Notes under the pieces: model-generated
Told to the model about the DNA's origin: nothing
Database searches by the model: none
What the model saw: only the letters and a program-made list of their open reading frames with translations
In this document: in pieces, positions 43,427 through 52,770 of the stretch
Numbering within the stretch: position 1 is the first letter of the stretch
How the letters are laid out: every line of letters starts with the position of its first letter
NCBI RefSeq assembly: GCF_004006395.2
Contig: NZ_CP029758.2
Location: forward strand, 4,278,001 to 4,342,000
Origin: Clostridium sp. AWRP
Lineage (GTDB): Bacteria > Bacillota > Clostridia > Clostridiales > Clostridiaceae
Direction of reading: 5' to 3'
Length of the DNA: 64,000 nt
Program-made: the position numbers and the translations under genes

Positions 43427-43768
43427 TTATACTAACTCTAGTATAACTAATTCGGCTCCATCGCCTCTTCTTGGACCCATTTTATACATTCTAGTGTATC
43501 CACCATTTCTTTCAGCATATTTAGGAGCTATATCTGCAAATAAATTTTTTACAACTTCTTCTTCAGTCACAAAAGAAAGTACTTGCCTTCTAGCATGAAG
43601 ATCTCCTCTTTTTGCAAGAGTAATCATCTTTTCTGCTAAACTTCTTGTTTCCTTTGCTCTAGTTACAGTTGTCTGTATTTTGCCATGCTTTAAAAAGTTA
43701 GTAACAAGACTTCTAAGCATTGCTCTTCTTTGGTCAGATGGACGTCCTAATTTACGATACTGTGCCAT
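43427..43768 (-). CDS. rplQ: 50S ribosomal protein L17
   Basis: 113 residues: AQYRKLGRPSDQRRAMLRSLVTNFLKHG, then the C-terminal RMYKMGPRRGDGAELVILELV, canonical bacterial L17. It follows rpoA by 56 bases. Confidence 0.98.
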   Translation of the reverse strand: MAQYRKLGRPSDQRRAMLRSLVTNFLKHGKIQTTVTRAKETRSLAEKMITLAKRGDLHARRQVLSFVTEEEVVKNLFADIAPKYAERNGGYTRMYKMGPRRGDGAELVILELV

Positions 43769-43824
43769 TTATATCCCTCCTTACTGTAGGTAATAAGTTT
43801 ATCCGTTCGTTATTTTAACAAATT

Positions 43825-44772
43825 TTAGTCTTCACTTTGCTTTAATGATAATCCTAAGGCATCAAGCTTTTGCTCAACTTCTTCTAAGGATTTTTTACCC
43901 AAATTCCTTACCTTCATCATATCATCCATTGTTCTTTCTGTTAACTCTTGAACTGTATTTATTCCAGCCCTCTTTAGACAATTATAACTTCTCACTGAAA
44001 GGTCTAATTCTTCTATTGTCATCTCAAGAACTTTTTCCTTTTTATCCTCTTCCTTTTCAACCATTATTTCTACATTATTAGCATGATCAGTAAGAGTCAT
44101 AAATAGTTTAAAATGTTCTATGAGAATTTTAGCTGATAAACTTACAGCTTCATCTGGTAATATAGTCCCATTAGTCCAAACTTCCAATGATAATTTATCA
44201 TAATCAGTTATTTGACCAACTCTTGTATTCTCTACAGCAAAATTAACTCTTTTAATAGGAGTATATATTGAATCTACAGGAATAGTACCTATTGGCATGT
44301 CTTCAGACTTATTCTTTCTTTGAGAAACATATCCTCTTCCTCCGTTGACAGCAATCTCCATATAGAGTTTACCATCATCATCTAAGGTAGCTATATGTAA
44401 GTCTTTATTAATTATTTCAACATCACCATCTGTTTTTATGTCTCCTGCAACAACTTCTCCTGGTCCTTGCGCATCTATATATATAGTTTTAGGACCTTCT
44501 CCATTCATCTTTAAAGCTAATTCTTTTATATTTAGAATTAGCTCTGCAACATCCTCTTTTACTCCACGAATAGTTGAAAATTCATGAAGTACACCATCTA
44601 TTTTTATATGATTAGCAGCAACTCCTGGAAGGGAAGAAAGAAGAATCCTTCTAAGTGCATTACCAAGAGTAATACCATAGCCTCTTTCAAGGGGCTCCAC
44701 TACAAACTTTCCATAGTTACCATCTTCACTATTTTCAACACATTCTATTTTGGGTTTTTCTATTTCTAACAT
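43825..44772 (-). CDS. rpoA: RNA polymerase alpha subunit
   Basis: 315 residues. The N-terminal dimerization domain (EPLERGYGITLGNALRRILLSSLPG), a short linker, and the C-terminal domain (LDLSVRSYNCLKRAGINTVQELTERTMDDMMKVRNLGKKSLEEV) that contacts UP elements and activators. In the rpsM-rpsK-rpsD-rpoA-rplQ order. Confidence 0.99.
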   Translation of the reverse strand: MLEIEKPKIECVENSEDGNYGKFVVEPLERGYGITLGNALRRILLSSLPGVAANHIKIDGVLHEFSTIRGVKEDVAELILNIKELALKMNGEGPKTIYIDAQGPGEVVAGDIKTDGDVEIINKDLHIATLDDDGKLYMEIAVNGGRGYVSQRKNKSEDMPIGTIPVDSIYTPIKRVNFAVENTRVGQITDYDKLSLEVWTNGTILPDEAVSLSAKILIEHFKLFMTLTDHANNVEIMVEKEEDKKEKVLEMTIEELDLSVRSYNCLKRAGINTVQELTERTMDDMMKVRNLGKKSLEEVEQKLDALGLSLKQSED

Positions 44773-44834
44773 GAATATAACCCTCCTTCTATTTATCTAA
44801 TAATGTATTCTGAGGGCAACTGATTCTATATTAA

Positions 44835-45455
44835 CTACTTGCTGTATAACTCTACGATTAATGTTTCGTTAACAGGAACATCTATATCCTCTCTTGTTGG
44901 CTGTCTAAGAACTTTTGCTTGGAAATTTTCTACATTTCCTTCTAACCAAGTTGGTAAAGTTTTTGGGTTTTCTGCAAAAGTTTTAAATTTCTCTGATGAC
45001 TTGCTCTTATCACTTACTGTTATATTATCATTAATTGATACCTTAAAAGAAGGTATATCTACTTTTCTACCATTAACTAAAAAATGGCCATGAGTTACCA
45101 ATTGTCTAGCTTCTGCTCTTGACTGTCCATATCCTAATCTATAAATTACATTGTCAAGTCTTGTTTCAAGTAAAACTAATAAATTTTCACCTGTTATTCC
45201 CTTTTTCCTATCAGCTGTTTCATAATATTTTCTAAATTGTCCTTCTAATAGTCCATATATTCTCTTAGCCTTTTGCTTTTCTCTCAACTGTAAACCATAG
45301 TTTGATACCTTTTTTCTTCTTTGACCATGTTGTCCTGGTGCATATCCTCTTCTTGAAAATGCACACTTATCTGTATAACATCTATCCCCTTTAAGGAATA
45401 ATTTTAAGCCTTCTCTTCTGCAAAGTCTGCATACTGATCCAGTATATCTTGCCAT
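44835..45455 (-). CDS. rpsD: 30S ribosomal protein S4
   Basis: 206 residues. N-terminal zinc-ready Cys set (CRLCRREG...CYTDKCAF) and the S4 domain LETRLDNVIYRLGYGQSRAEARQLVTHGHFLVNG. This is the Cys-containing type of S4, placed inside the alpha operon as in clostridia, not separate as in Bacillus. Confidence 0.98.
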   Translation of the reverse strand: MARYTGSVCRLCRREGLKLFLKGDRCYTDKCAFSRRGYAPGQHGQRRKKVSNYGLQLREKQKAKRIYGLLEGQFRKYYETADRKKGITGENLLVLLETRLDNVIYRLGYGQSRAEARQLVTHGHFLVNGRKVDIPSFKVSINDNITVSDKSKSSEKFKTFAENPKTLPTWLEGNVENFQAKVLRQPTREDIDVPVNETLIVELYSK

Positions 45456-45476
45456 TAAAACTTACACCTCCCGTTA

Positions 45477-45875
45477 CTAAACTCTTCTTCTTTTTGGTGG
45501 TCTGCATCCATTATGTGGAATTGGAGTAACATCCTTGATCAATGTAACTTCAAGTCCTGCTGCCTGTAATGACCTTATTGCGGCTTCTCTACCAGCCCCA
45601 GGTCCCTTAACATATACTTCGATGCTTTTTAATCCATGTTCCATAGCTGCTTTAGCTGATGTTTCAGCTGCCATTTGTGCAGCAAATGGAGTGCTCTTTC
45701 TAGAGCCTCTAAATCCTAAGCCACCTGCACTAGCCCAGGACAAAGTGTTTCCCGCAGCATCGGTAATTGTAACTATAGAATTATTAAAAGTTGATCTTAT
45801 ATGTGCACAACCATGTTCAACATTTTTTCTTTCTTTTTTTCTCTTAGTTGTCTTTCTAACTTTTCCAGCTGCCAT
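45477..45875 (-). CDS. rpsK: 30S ribosomal protein S11
   Basis: 132 residues; IRSTFNNSIVTITDAAGNTLSWASAGG and C-terminal DVTPIPHNGCRPPKRRRV are diagnostic. 17 bases from rpsM. Confidence 0.98.
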   Translation of the reverse strand: MAAGKVRKTTKRKKERKNVEHGCAHIRSTFNNSIVTITDAAGNTLSWASAGGLGFRGSRKSTPFAAQMAAETSAKAAMEHGLKSIEVYVKGPGAGREAAIRSLQAAGLEVTLIKDVTPIPHNGCRPPKRRRV

Positions 45876-45892
45876 CTTTTTACCTCCTTATA

Positions 45893-46270
45893 TTATTTTC
45901 CTACTACTTTCTTCTTACCTGCTACCATTTTCTTAGGTCCTTTTCTTGTTCTTGCATTTGTCTTTGTTTTCTGTCCTCTAACTGGCAGACCTTTTCTATG
46001 TCTTATTCCTCTATATGAACCTATCTCTATCAATCTCTTTATATTAAGAGCAATTTCTCTTCTCAAGTCACCCTCAATTGTTACATTCTTTATGCAATTT
46101 CTCAAAGAGTTAACTTCTTCTTCTGTTAGGTCTTTAACTCTAGTATCTGGATTTACTCCAGTTTCTTTTAGAATTTTTTGAGAAGTTGATAACCCTATGC
46201 CATATATATAAGTTAGACCTATTTCAACTCTTTTTTCCTTTGGTAGGTCAATACCTGCTATTCTTGCCAT
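45893..46270 (-). CDS. rpsM: 30S ribosomal protein S13
   Basis: 125 residues; start ARIAGIDLPKEKRVEIGLTYIYGIG, RLIEIGSYRGIRHRKGLPVRGQKTKTNARTRKG near the end. First gene of the rpsM-rplQ set. Confidence 0.98.
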   Translation of the reverse strand: MARIAGIDLPKEKRVEIGLTYIYGIGLSTSQKILKETGVNPDTRVKDLTEEEVNSLRNCIKNVTIEGDLRREIALNIKRLIEIGSYRGIRHRKGLPVRGQKTKTNARTRKGPKKMVAGKKKVVGK

Positions 46271-46458
46271 TAAAATTTACACCTCCTAAAATCTGATTGG
46301 TAAGGATTAATTTACTTTATTTATATTATATTAAGCTTTAAAGCCAGCAAAGTAAATAACTTTACATTGCTGCAGCCGCACCTTAAAACATTATTAACTC
46401 ATAAATCATGCATTAAGTATCAATAATGCGTTTTACTAATACTTACTTTTCTATTAGT

Positions 46459-46572
46459 TTAGCCTTGCTTTTGTTTGTGCTTAGGATTTTCACAGATAAC
46501 CATTACTCTTCCTTTTCTCTTTATAATCTTGCACTTTTCGCACATAGGCTTAACTGATGGCCTTACTTTCAT
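46459..46572 (-). CDS. rpmJ: 50S ribosomal protein L36
   Basis: A 37-residue protein starting MKVRPSVKPMCEKCKIIKRKG and ending HKQKQG. Two Cys-x2-Cys/Cys-His pairs make it the zinc-binding C+ type. ATG 46572 has GGAGGGT upstream. Located 15 bases after infA. Confidence 0.96.
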   Translation of the reverse strand: MKVRPSVKPMCEKCKIIKRKGRVMVICENPKHKQKQG

Positions 46573-46587
46573 AGCTAACCCTCCTTA

Positions 46588-46806
46588 TTACTTCGCTCTC
46601 CAAGTTATTCTCCCACGGGTCAAATCGTAAGGAGAAAGCTCTACTGTAACTTTATCACCTGGTAATATTCTTATAAAATTCATTCTCAATTTACCAGATA
46701 TATGTGCTAATATCTTATGTCCGCTTTCTAATTCTACCTGAAACATAGCATTTGGTAAAGCTTCTAAAACAGTACCCTGAATTTCAATAACATCATCTTT
46801 TGACAT
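46588..46806 (-). CDS. infA: Translation initiation factor IF-1
   Basis: 72 residues, an OB fold: SKDDVIEIQGTVLEALPNAMFQVELESGHKILAHISGK, and RITWRAK at the end. It blocks the ribosomal A site during initiation. Position before rpmJ is conserved. Confidence 0.98.
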   Translation of the reverse strand: MSKDDVIEIQGTVLEALPNAMFQVELESGHKILAHISGKLRMNFIRILPGDKVTVELSPYDLTRGRITWRAK

Positions 46807-47114
46807 AAGGTATAATCAAACCTCCTTGTTATTGCTGACTGCAAAAATCTGTTTAGCACCGAGCTTATAATCACTTTCAACGTACCAGTAAATTATGCTT
46901 CATATACTTACAGTCTATATTAATCCATAATACTAACACTTCAAATTAAAGTCAATATTTCCGAAGTATTTTCTAAAACAGTATTGTTTTAATATATACT
47001 CCTCTGAAATTCTATCCAATTATTCAGTAGTTATTCTAGATTTTACTGTATCATCAGCTTTTGCTTGGTTTTCAACTTACAGGTTCCAGCATATCTATCT
47101 CTATTTGTGCTAAA
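46807..47114. other. Intergenic gap where map would be expected
   Basis: 308 bases between adk and infA. No map (methionine aminopeptidase) or KOW-protein gene is present, only AT-rich sequence with stops in all frames and no motif I can tie to either. Confidence 0.5.
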
Positions 47115-47768
47115 TTATTTGCAAATAGATTTTAAACTTTCTTTTACTCTTTGAAAAACCTCATTTATTTCTCCAGTACCATCTACTATAGAAAGTGCTT
47201 TCTGCTTTTTATAGTACCCAATCAGAGGTTGAGTTTGCTCCTCATATACATCTAACCTATCCTTAACAGTTGACTCGGTATCATCTTTTCTTTGTATAAC
47301 ATCACTATTACACACATCACACTTGCCCTCAGTTTTAGTAGGATTAAATTTTACATGATAACTTGCACCACAAGATGGACAAACTCTTCTACCTGTCATT
47401 CTTTCAAGAATTAATTCTTTAGGAACATCTATAAGGAGAGCTGTATCTATCTTTTGCCCTTTATCATTTAAAAATAAGTCTAGAGCTTCAGCTTGATTTA
47501 CGGTTCTAGGAAATCCATCTAATAAAAATCCTTCTTTGCAATCATCCTTGCCTAATCTATCTTTAACTATATCTATAGTAACCTCATCTGGCACTAATTG
47601 TCCGTTATCTAAATACTTTTTTGCCTCAACTCCAAGAGGAGTCTTCTCTGAAATATTCTTTCTAAAAATATCTCCAGTGGATATATGAGGTATGGAATAT
47701 CCTTCACTAATAAATTTAGCTTGAGTCCCTTTTCCAGCTCCTGGAGGACCTAATAAAATTATTTTCAA
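47115..47768 (-). CDS. adk: Adenylate kinase
   Basis: About 217 residues. P-loop LGPPGAGKGTQA, NMP-binding STGDIFRKNI, LID domain with four Cys (CPSCGASYH...CDVC) that bind zinc, DGFPRTVNQAE. It interconverts ATP + AMP and 2 ADP. TTG 47768 (residue 6 of the longer frame) gives the usual protein length (KIILLGPPG start) and has GGAG nine bases upstream; the longest frame starts at ATG 47783. Confidence 0.95.
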   Translation of the reverse strand: MKIILLGPPGAGKGTQAKFISEGYSIPHISTGDIFRKNISEKTPLGVEAKKYLDNGQLVPDEVTIDIVKDRLGKDDCKEGFLLDGFPRTVNQAEALDLFLNDKGQKIDTALLIDVPKELILERMTGRRVCPSCGASYHVKFNPTKTEGKCDVCNSDVIQRKDDTESTVKDRLDVYEEQTQPLIGYYKKQKALSIVDGTGEINEVFQRVKESLKSICK

Positions 47769-47793
47769 CAGCACCATCTCCAAAAATATTTTA

Positions 47794-49074
47794 TCAATTC
47801 AAAAATCCATGATAATGACGCATTACTAGTTGCGATTCTAATTGTCTTATGGTTTCAATAGCTACATTTACTATAATTAATAGCCCTGTTCCGCCAAAAT
47901 ATATGCCTTTAAAACTAGTATAAGTTTCTGCTACTATAGGAGATATTGCTATTATTCCTGCAAAAGCTCCTCCTAATACTGACACTCTGGCTAAAACTCT
48001 TTCAATAAATACAGCCGTAGGTTCCCCTGGTCTTATGCCAGGTATAAATCCTGAAGACTTATTCATATTTTCAGCCATTTCTTCTGGTTTCATAGTAACT
48101 TCAGTATAAAACCATGTAAAGAAAATTGTAAGCAAGAAATAAAGTACTAAATATAACCAATTACTTTCTTTAAATGGACTATATACACTTCCTGTTATAA
48201 ACTTATTAAAAGCCGAATCAGGCCAAAATTGACCTATAGTCATTGGAAACTGCATAACTGATATAGCAAATATAATTCCAATAACAGCTGCTCCATTTAC
48301 ATTAATTGGAATATTAGTAGACTGTCCTTTATACATTCTCCCTGCATTCGTTTTTCCTGCATACTGTATAGGAATTCTTCTCTCAGATAAACTTGAAATT
48401 ACAACTCCTAAAAATAGCAAGAATATAACTGCTGCAAGTCCTATTACCTCCACAAAACTAACTGTTTCAACTTGTTGCATTTTGAAAATTCCAGATACTG
48501 CAGAAGGGAATCTCGAAATAATGTTTATAAATATTATAAGAGATATTCCATTTCCAATACCATGCTCAGTAATCTGATCACCAAACCACATGAGAAAAGT
48601 TGACGCTACAGTCACAGTAAATATTATCATAAATATATTGAACTTATCAGATGGGTTTGCAAGTGCACCTGCTCTATTTATAATAACATATATGGTTATT
48701 CCTTGAATTACACCTAGTGGTACTGAAGCATATCTAGTGTATTCCTGTATCTTCTTTCTACCTTCTTCTCCTTCTTTAGATAATTGCTCTAAACGAGGCA
48801 AAGCAACTGTAAGAAGTTGGAATATGATGGATGAATTGATAAATGGAATAACTCCCATAGCAAATATACTAAATCTGCTAAATGCGCCTCCTGCTAGAAG
48901 ATCATAAAAGCCAAACAACGAGCCATTGCTAGTTAAACTACTTAACTTTGTAGTATCAATTCCTGGAACAGGAATAAAATTTCCCATTCTAAAAATTATT
49001 ATCATAAATAAAGTAAACAGCAATCTTTTCCTTAGTTCAGGAACTTTCCAAGCATTACGCAAGGTTGATAGCAC
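47794..49074 (-). CDS. secY: Protein translocase subunit SecY
   Basis: 426 residues, ten predicted membrane helices. N-terminal RNAWKVPELRKRLLFTLFMIIIFRMGNFIPVPGID, plug-domain region LFGFYDLLAGGAFSRFSIFAMG, and FLNxx-rich C-terminus. It forms the Sec pore. It starts 1 base after rplO ends, typical spc coupling. Confidence 0.98.
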   Translation of the reverse strand: MLSTLRNAWKVPELRKRLLFTLFMIIIFRMGNFIPVPGIDTTKLSSLTSNGSLFGFYDLLAGGAFSRFSIFAMGVIPFINSSIIFQLLTVALPRLEQLSKEGEEGRKKIQEYTRYASVPLGVIQGITIYVIINRAGALANPSDKFNIFMIIFTVTVASTFLMWFGDQITEHGIGNGISLIIFINIISRFPSAVSGIFKMQQVETVSFVEVIGLAAVIFLLFLGVVISSLSERRIPIQYAGKTNAGRMYKGQSTNIPINVNGAAVIGIIFAISVMQFPMTIGQFWPDSAFNKFITGSVYSPFKESNWLYLVLYFLLTIFFTWFYTEVTMKPEEMAENMNKSSGFIPGIRPGEPTAVFIERVLARVSVLGGAFAGIIAISPIVAETYTSFKGIYFGGTGLLIIVNVAIETIRQLESQLVMRHYHGFLN

Positions 49075-49075
49075 T

Positions 49076-49516
49076 TTATATCACCTCTACTTTTCCCCCA
49101 GCTGCCTCTATCTTTTCCACTGCAGTCTTAGTAAACTTAGCTGCTTTTACTGTAAGTTTCTTTTGTAACTCACCATTTCCAAGTATTTTTAAACCGTCTT
49201 TAGACTTTTTAATTACCTTTTTCTCTAAAAGTAATTCTGGAGTAATTTCTGTTCCATCTTCAAATGCATTTAATCTTTCAACATTTAATTCATAATATTG
49301 TTTTGCAAATATATTAGTGAAGCCTCTTTTAGGAAGTCTTCTATACAATGGCATCTGTCCGCCTTCAAATCCTATTCTTACTCCACCACCGGATCTAGCT
49401 TTCTGTCCATTTTCACCTTTTCCAGCATTTCTTCCCCAGCCAGAACCAGTACCTCTTCCAACTCTTTTTGGTGATTTTCTTGATCCTTCTGCTGGTTTTA
49501 ATTCATGAAGTTTCAT
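49076..49516 (-). CDS. rplO: 50S ribosomal protein L15
   Basis: 146 residues; MKLHELKPAEGSRKSPKRVGRGTGSGWGRNAGKGENGQKARSGGGVRIGFEGGQMPLYRRLPKRGF region is diagnostic for L15. Confidence 0.98.
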   Translation of the reverse strand: MKLHELKPAEGSRKSPKRVGRGTGSGWGRNAGKGENGQKARSGGGVRIGFEGGQMPLYRRLPKRGFTNIFAKQYYELNVERLNAFEDGTEITPELLLEKKVIKKSKDGLKILGNGELQKKLTVKAAKFTKTAVEKIEAAGGKVEVI

Positions 49517-49538
49517 TCGTACTTACACCTCCTTTGTA

Positions 49539-49724
49539 TTATGCCTCTTCTACCTTTAAAAGATAGCTAACTTTTTGGATCATTCCTCTGATTTGAGGAT
49601 TATCCTCTTGCTCTACAACTTTTCCTATTTTTCTTAATCCAAGAGCATTTACAGTTGCTATATGATCTTTTTTTCTTCCTATTAAACTCTTTTCTAGAGT
49701 TATTTTAAGTTTAGCCAAGGTCAT
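49539..49724 (-). CDS. rpmD: 50S ribosomal protein L30
   Basis: 61 residues; AKLKITLEKSLIGRKKDHIATVNALGLRKIG, normal L30. It lies 6 bases from rpsE. Confidence 0.97.
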   Translation of the reverse strand: MTLAKLKITLEKSLIGRKKDHIATVNALGLRKIGKVVEQEDNPQIRGMIQKVSYLLKVEEA

Positions 49725-49730
49725 TCACTC

Positions 49731-50228
49731 CTAACCTAAAATCTCTTCGACAGTTTTTCCTCTAAGACTAGCTATATGTTCTGCTGTCTTTAGTCTTGAT
49801 AAACCGTCAATAGTAGCATTTACCATATTTCTTGGATTATTAGAACCAACTGATTTTGCTCTAACATCCTTTAATCCTGCAAGTTCAAGAACTGCTCTAG
49901 AAGGTCCACCTGCTATAATTCCAGTACCTTCAGGAGCTGTCATTATGAGTACTCTTCCTGTTCCAAATTGACCAGCTATACTATGAGGTACTGTTGTACC
50001 TATAATTGGAACTTCAATTAAATTCTTCTTAGCATCTTCTATTCCTTTTCTGATTGCTTCAGGTATCTCTATAGATTTTCCAGTTCCTACGCCTACGTGG
50101 CCATTTTCATCTCCCACTACAACTAGGGCACTAAATCTAAAATTTCTACCACCTTTAACAACCTTAGCAACTCTATTTATGAATACAACCTTCTCTTTAA
50201 GATTTAAAGCGCTAGGATCGATTCTCAT
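49731..50228 (-). CDS. rpsE: 30S ribosomal protein S5
   Basis: 165 residues; VVFINRVAKVVKGGRNFRFSALVVVGD, GRVLIMTAPEGTGIIAGGPSRAVLELAG, a full-length S5. Confidence 0.98.
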   Translation of the reverse strand: MRIDPSALNLKEKVVFINRVAKVVKGGRNFRFSALVVVGDENGHVGVGTGKSIEIPEAIRKGIEDAKKNLIEVPIIGTTVPHSIAGQFGTGRVLIMTAPEGTGIIAGGPSRAVLELAGLKDVRAKSVGSNNPRNMVNATIDGLSRLKTAEHIASLRGKTVEEILG

Positions 50229-50243
50229 TTATTTCCCTCCTTA

Positions 50244-50603
50244 TTAGAATTCTAAGCCAGCTTCTCTTGCACCTTCGGCAAGATTCTGCACTCTTCCATG
50301 ATATATATATCCGCCTCTATCAAAAACTACTTCTTTGATTCCTTTTTCAATAGCTTTCTTAGCTATATTCTGACCAACAACTTTTGCTGCTTCTTTATTA
50401 CTTCCAACTCCTTGAAAATCTTTATCTACACTTGAAGCAGAAACTAGAGTTGTTCCCTTTACGTCATCTATTATTTGAGCATATATATTTTTTGCACTTC
50501 TATATACTGCAAGTCTTGGTCTTTCATTTGTTCCAGAAATTTTTCTACGAACTCTAAGATGACGCTTTGATCTTAGTTTTTTCTTATCATCTTTTTTAAA
50601 CAT
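50244..50603 (-). CDS. rplR: 50S ribosomal protein L18
   Basis: 119 residues from ATG 50603, which has AAGGAG about 10 bases upstream; an in-frame GTG at 50612 is less likely. RHLRVRRKISGTNERPRLAVYRS and DRGGYIYHGRVQNLAEGAREAGLEF are characteristic. Confidence 0.97.
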   Translation of the reverse strand: MFKKDDKKKLRSKRHLRVRRKISGTNERPRLAVYRSAKNIYAQIIDDVKGTTLVSASSVDKDFQGVGSNKEAAKVVGQNIAKKAIEKGIKEVVFDRGGYIYHGRVQNLAEGAREAGLEF

Positions 50604-50621
50604 AAGGTTCACTCCTTTCTA

Positions 50622-51164
50622 CTACTTCTTACCTGTTTTTCCTTCTTTACGTCTTATAACTTCATTTTCATATTTAATTCCTTTTCCCTTGTAAGGTTCA
50701 GGTCTTCTCCAATTTCTTATATCTGCTGAGACATCGCCTACTAATTCTTTGTCGATACCTTTTACTATAATTTTTGTAGGTGCAGGTGTTTCAAAAGTTA
50801 TTCCCTCAATTGCCTCTACTTCAATTGGATGTGAAAATCCCAAGTTTAAAACTAACTTTTTTCCTTGTAACTGAGCTCTGTACCCAACACCTACTAATTC
50901 TAATGTCTTTGCATATCCTTCAGTTACACCAATAACCATATTATTTATCAATGCTCTAGTCAATCCATGAAGAGCTCTAACTTCTTTTTCATCATTATTT
51001 CTTTTAACTACTATTGAGTTATCCTCAACAGCAATATTCATATCTTTTCTCATAGCCTTTACAAGTTGGCCTTTAGGTCCTTTTACAGTAACAACGTTGT
51101 CTGGTGTTACTGCAAAGGTGACACCACTTGGAATAGCTATTGGAAGCTTTCCTATTCTTGACAT
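50622..51164 (-). CDS. rplF: 50S ribosomal protein L6
   Basis: 180 residues from ATG 51164 (MSRIGKLPI...), with AGGAGGTG eight bases upstream. The longer frame to 51266 overlaps rpsH and lacks a site. LTRALINNMVIGVTEGYAKTLELVGVGYRAQ and RKEGKTGKK at the end. Confidence 0.97.
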   Translation of the reverse strand: MSRIGKLPIAIPSGVTFAVTPDNVVTVKGPKGQLVKAMRKDMNIAVEDNSIVVKRNNDEKEVRALHGLTRALINNMVIGVTEGYAKTLELVGVGYRAQLQGKKLVLNLGFSHPIEVEAIEGITFETPAPTKIIVKGIDKELVGDVSADIRNWRRPEPYKGKGIKYENEVIRRKEGKTGKK

Positions 51165-51237
51165 CATTACACCTCCTGTATTCCTAATAGGTTCATAATA
51201 AATATCATTTACTACTAATCTTAGTTCATTTTTAAAA

Positions 51238-51636
51238 CTACCATATGTAGCAAAGTACTTCTCCACCTACTCCTAATTTTCTTGCGTCTCTATCTGTAAC
51301 AATTCCTTTAGAAGTTGATATTACTGCAACTCCAAGTCCATTTAAAACTTTAGGAATTTCTTCTTTTCTACAATAAACTCTTAATCCAGGTTTAGATATT
51401 CTCTTGAGTCCTGTTATAACCCTTTCTTTATCTTTACCATACTTCATTGAAAGTCTTATCATGTTTACAGAACCATCTGCATATTCCTCTACATTCTTTA
51501 TATATCCTTCTTGAAGCATTATATTTAATAGTGCCTTCTTAATAGTTGAAGAAGGTACTTCTACTATTTCGTGTCTAACAATATTTGCATTTCTTATACG
51601 AGTAAGCAAATCTGCTATAGGATCAGTCATTACCAT
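51238..51636 (-). CDS. rpsH: 30S ribosomal protein S8
   Basis: 132 residues; MVMTDPIADLLTRIRNANIVRH start and the C-terminal STSKGIVTDRDARKLGVGGEVLCYIW, canonical S8. Confidence 0.98.
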   Translation of the reverse strand: MVMTDPIADLLTRIRNANIVRHEIVEVPSSTIKKALLNIMLQEGYIKNVEEYADGSVNMIRLSMKYGKDKERVITGLKRISKPGLRVYCRKEEIPKVLNGLGVAVISTSKGIVTDRDARKLGVGGEVLCYIW

Positions 51637-51668
51637 TTATTGTGCCTCCTTTCATCAATAACTAACAT

Positions 51669-51854
51669 TTACCAACTTGCTTTTCTGCAGCCAGGTATTT
51701 CACCCTTATACGCAAGTTCTCTAAAGCATATACGACATATACCATATTTTTTTAATACAGCATGAGGTCTTCCACATATTCTACATCTTGTGTAAGCCCT
51801 TGTTGGATATTTAGGTTCCTTTTTCCACTTTTCTATCAAAGCTTTACGTGCCAC
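51669..51854 (-). CDS. rpsZ: 30S ribosomal protein S14 type Z (zinc-binding)
   Basis: 61 residues. Two CxxC pairs (CRICGRPH and CRICFREL) make it the short, zinc-binding S14, not the ~90-residue zinc-free form. ARKALIEKWKKEPKYPTRAYTRC is its standard start. Confidence 0.97.
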   Translation of the reverse strand: MARKALIEKWKKEPKYPTRAYTRCRICGRPHAVLKKYGICRICFRELAYKGEIPGCRKASW

Positions 51855-51866
51855 GTTTTTCCCTCC

Positions 51867-52412
51867 TTATTTTTGAGCAAATGGCATTCCAAGAAGTTTA
51901 AGCAACTCTCTTGCTTCTTCATCAGTATTTGCGGTAGTGACAAAGATAACATCCATACCTCTGACTTTGTCTATTTTATCATATTCTATTTCAGGGAATA
52001 TTAATTGCTCTTTAATTCCTATGGAATAATTTCCTCTACCATCAAAAGATTTATCTGGAACTCCTGAGAAATCTCTAACTCTTGGTAGTGCTATATTAAT
52101 TAATTTATCTGCAAATTCATACATATATTGTTTTCTTAAAGTAACTTTACATCCTATAGCCATATTTTCTCTTATTTTAAAGTTTGCTATAGATTTTTTT
52201 GCTCTAGTTAAAACTGGTTTTTGTCCTGTAATTAAAGTTAAGTCGCTAACCGCTGATTCCAAAACCTTTGGATTATCCTTAGCTTCTCCTACACCCATGT
52301 TTATAACTATCTTATCAAGTTTTGGTGCCTGCATTATGTTCTTATATTTAAACTTATCCATTAAAGCAGGAATAACTTCCTTTTCATATTTCTCTTGTAA
52401 CCTTGAACTCAT
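51867..52412 (-). CDS. rplE: 50S ribosomal protein L5
   Basis: 181 residues; SRLQEKYEKEVIPALMDKFKYKNIMQAPKLDKIVINMGVGEAKDNPKVLE, and GRGNYSIGIKEQLIFPEIEYDKID. It binds 5S rRNA. Confidence 0.98.
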   Translation of the reverse strand: MSSRLQEKYEKEVIPALMDKFKYKNIMQAPKLDKIVINMGVGEAKDNPKVLESAVSDLTLITGQKPVLTRAKKSIANFKIRENMAIGCKVTLRKQYMYEFADKLINIALPRVRDFSGVPDKSFDGRGNYSIGIKEQLIFPEIEYDKIDKVRGMDVIFVTTANTDEEARELLKLLGMPFAQK

Positions 52413-52434
52413 ATTTTTGCCCTCCTTTCAAAGA

Positions 52435-52752
52435 TTAAAATGTTTCTCCGCACTTTTTACATACTCTTACTTTTGTTCCATCATCTAATATCTTGTGACT
52501 TATTCTAGTTACACTTTTACATTTGTCACAATATAACATTACTTTTGAACTATATATAGGAGCTTCCTTTTTAATTATGCCACCCTGCATATTTTGCTTA
52601 TTTGGTTTCTGATGTTTTGAAACTACATTAACATCTTTAACAATAATTTTACCTGTTTTAGGCATAACCTTTAAAATTTCTCCTGTTTTCCCTTTATCTT
52701 TACCGGATATAACCATGACTGTATCCTTTTTTCTAACGTGTACCTTTGCCAT
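52435..52752 (-). CDS. rplX: 50S ribosomal protein L24
   Basis: 105 residues from ATG 52752 (AAGGAGGTGGCTATA before it; an in-frame GTG at 52761 is within the site). KOW motif VISGKDKGKTGEILKVMPKTGKIIVKDVNVVSKHQKP; C-terminal Cys pairs (CDKC, CKKC) suggest zinc binding. Confidence 0.97.
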   Translation of the reverse strand: MAKVHVRKKDTVMVISGKDKGKTGEILKVMPKTGKIIVKDVNVVSKHQKPNKQNMQGGIIKKEAPIYSSKVMLYCDKCKSVTRISHKILDDGTKVRVCKKCGETF

Positions 52753-52770
52753 TATAGCCACCTCCTTATC

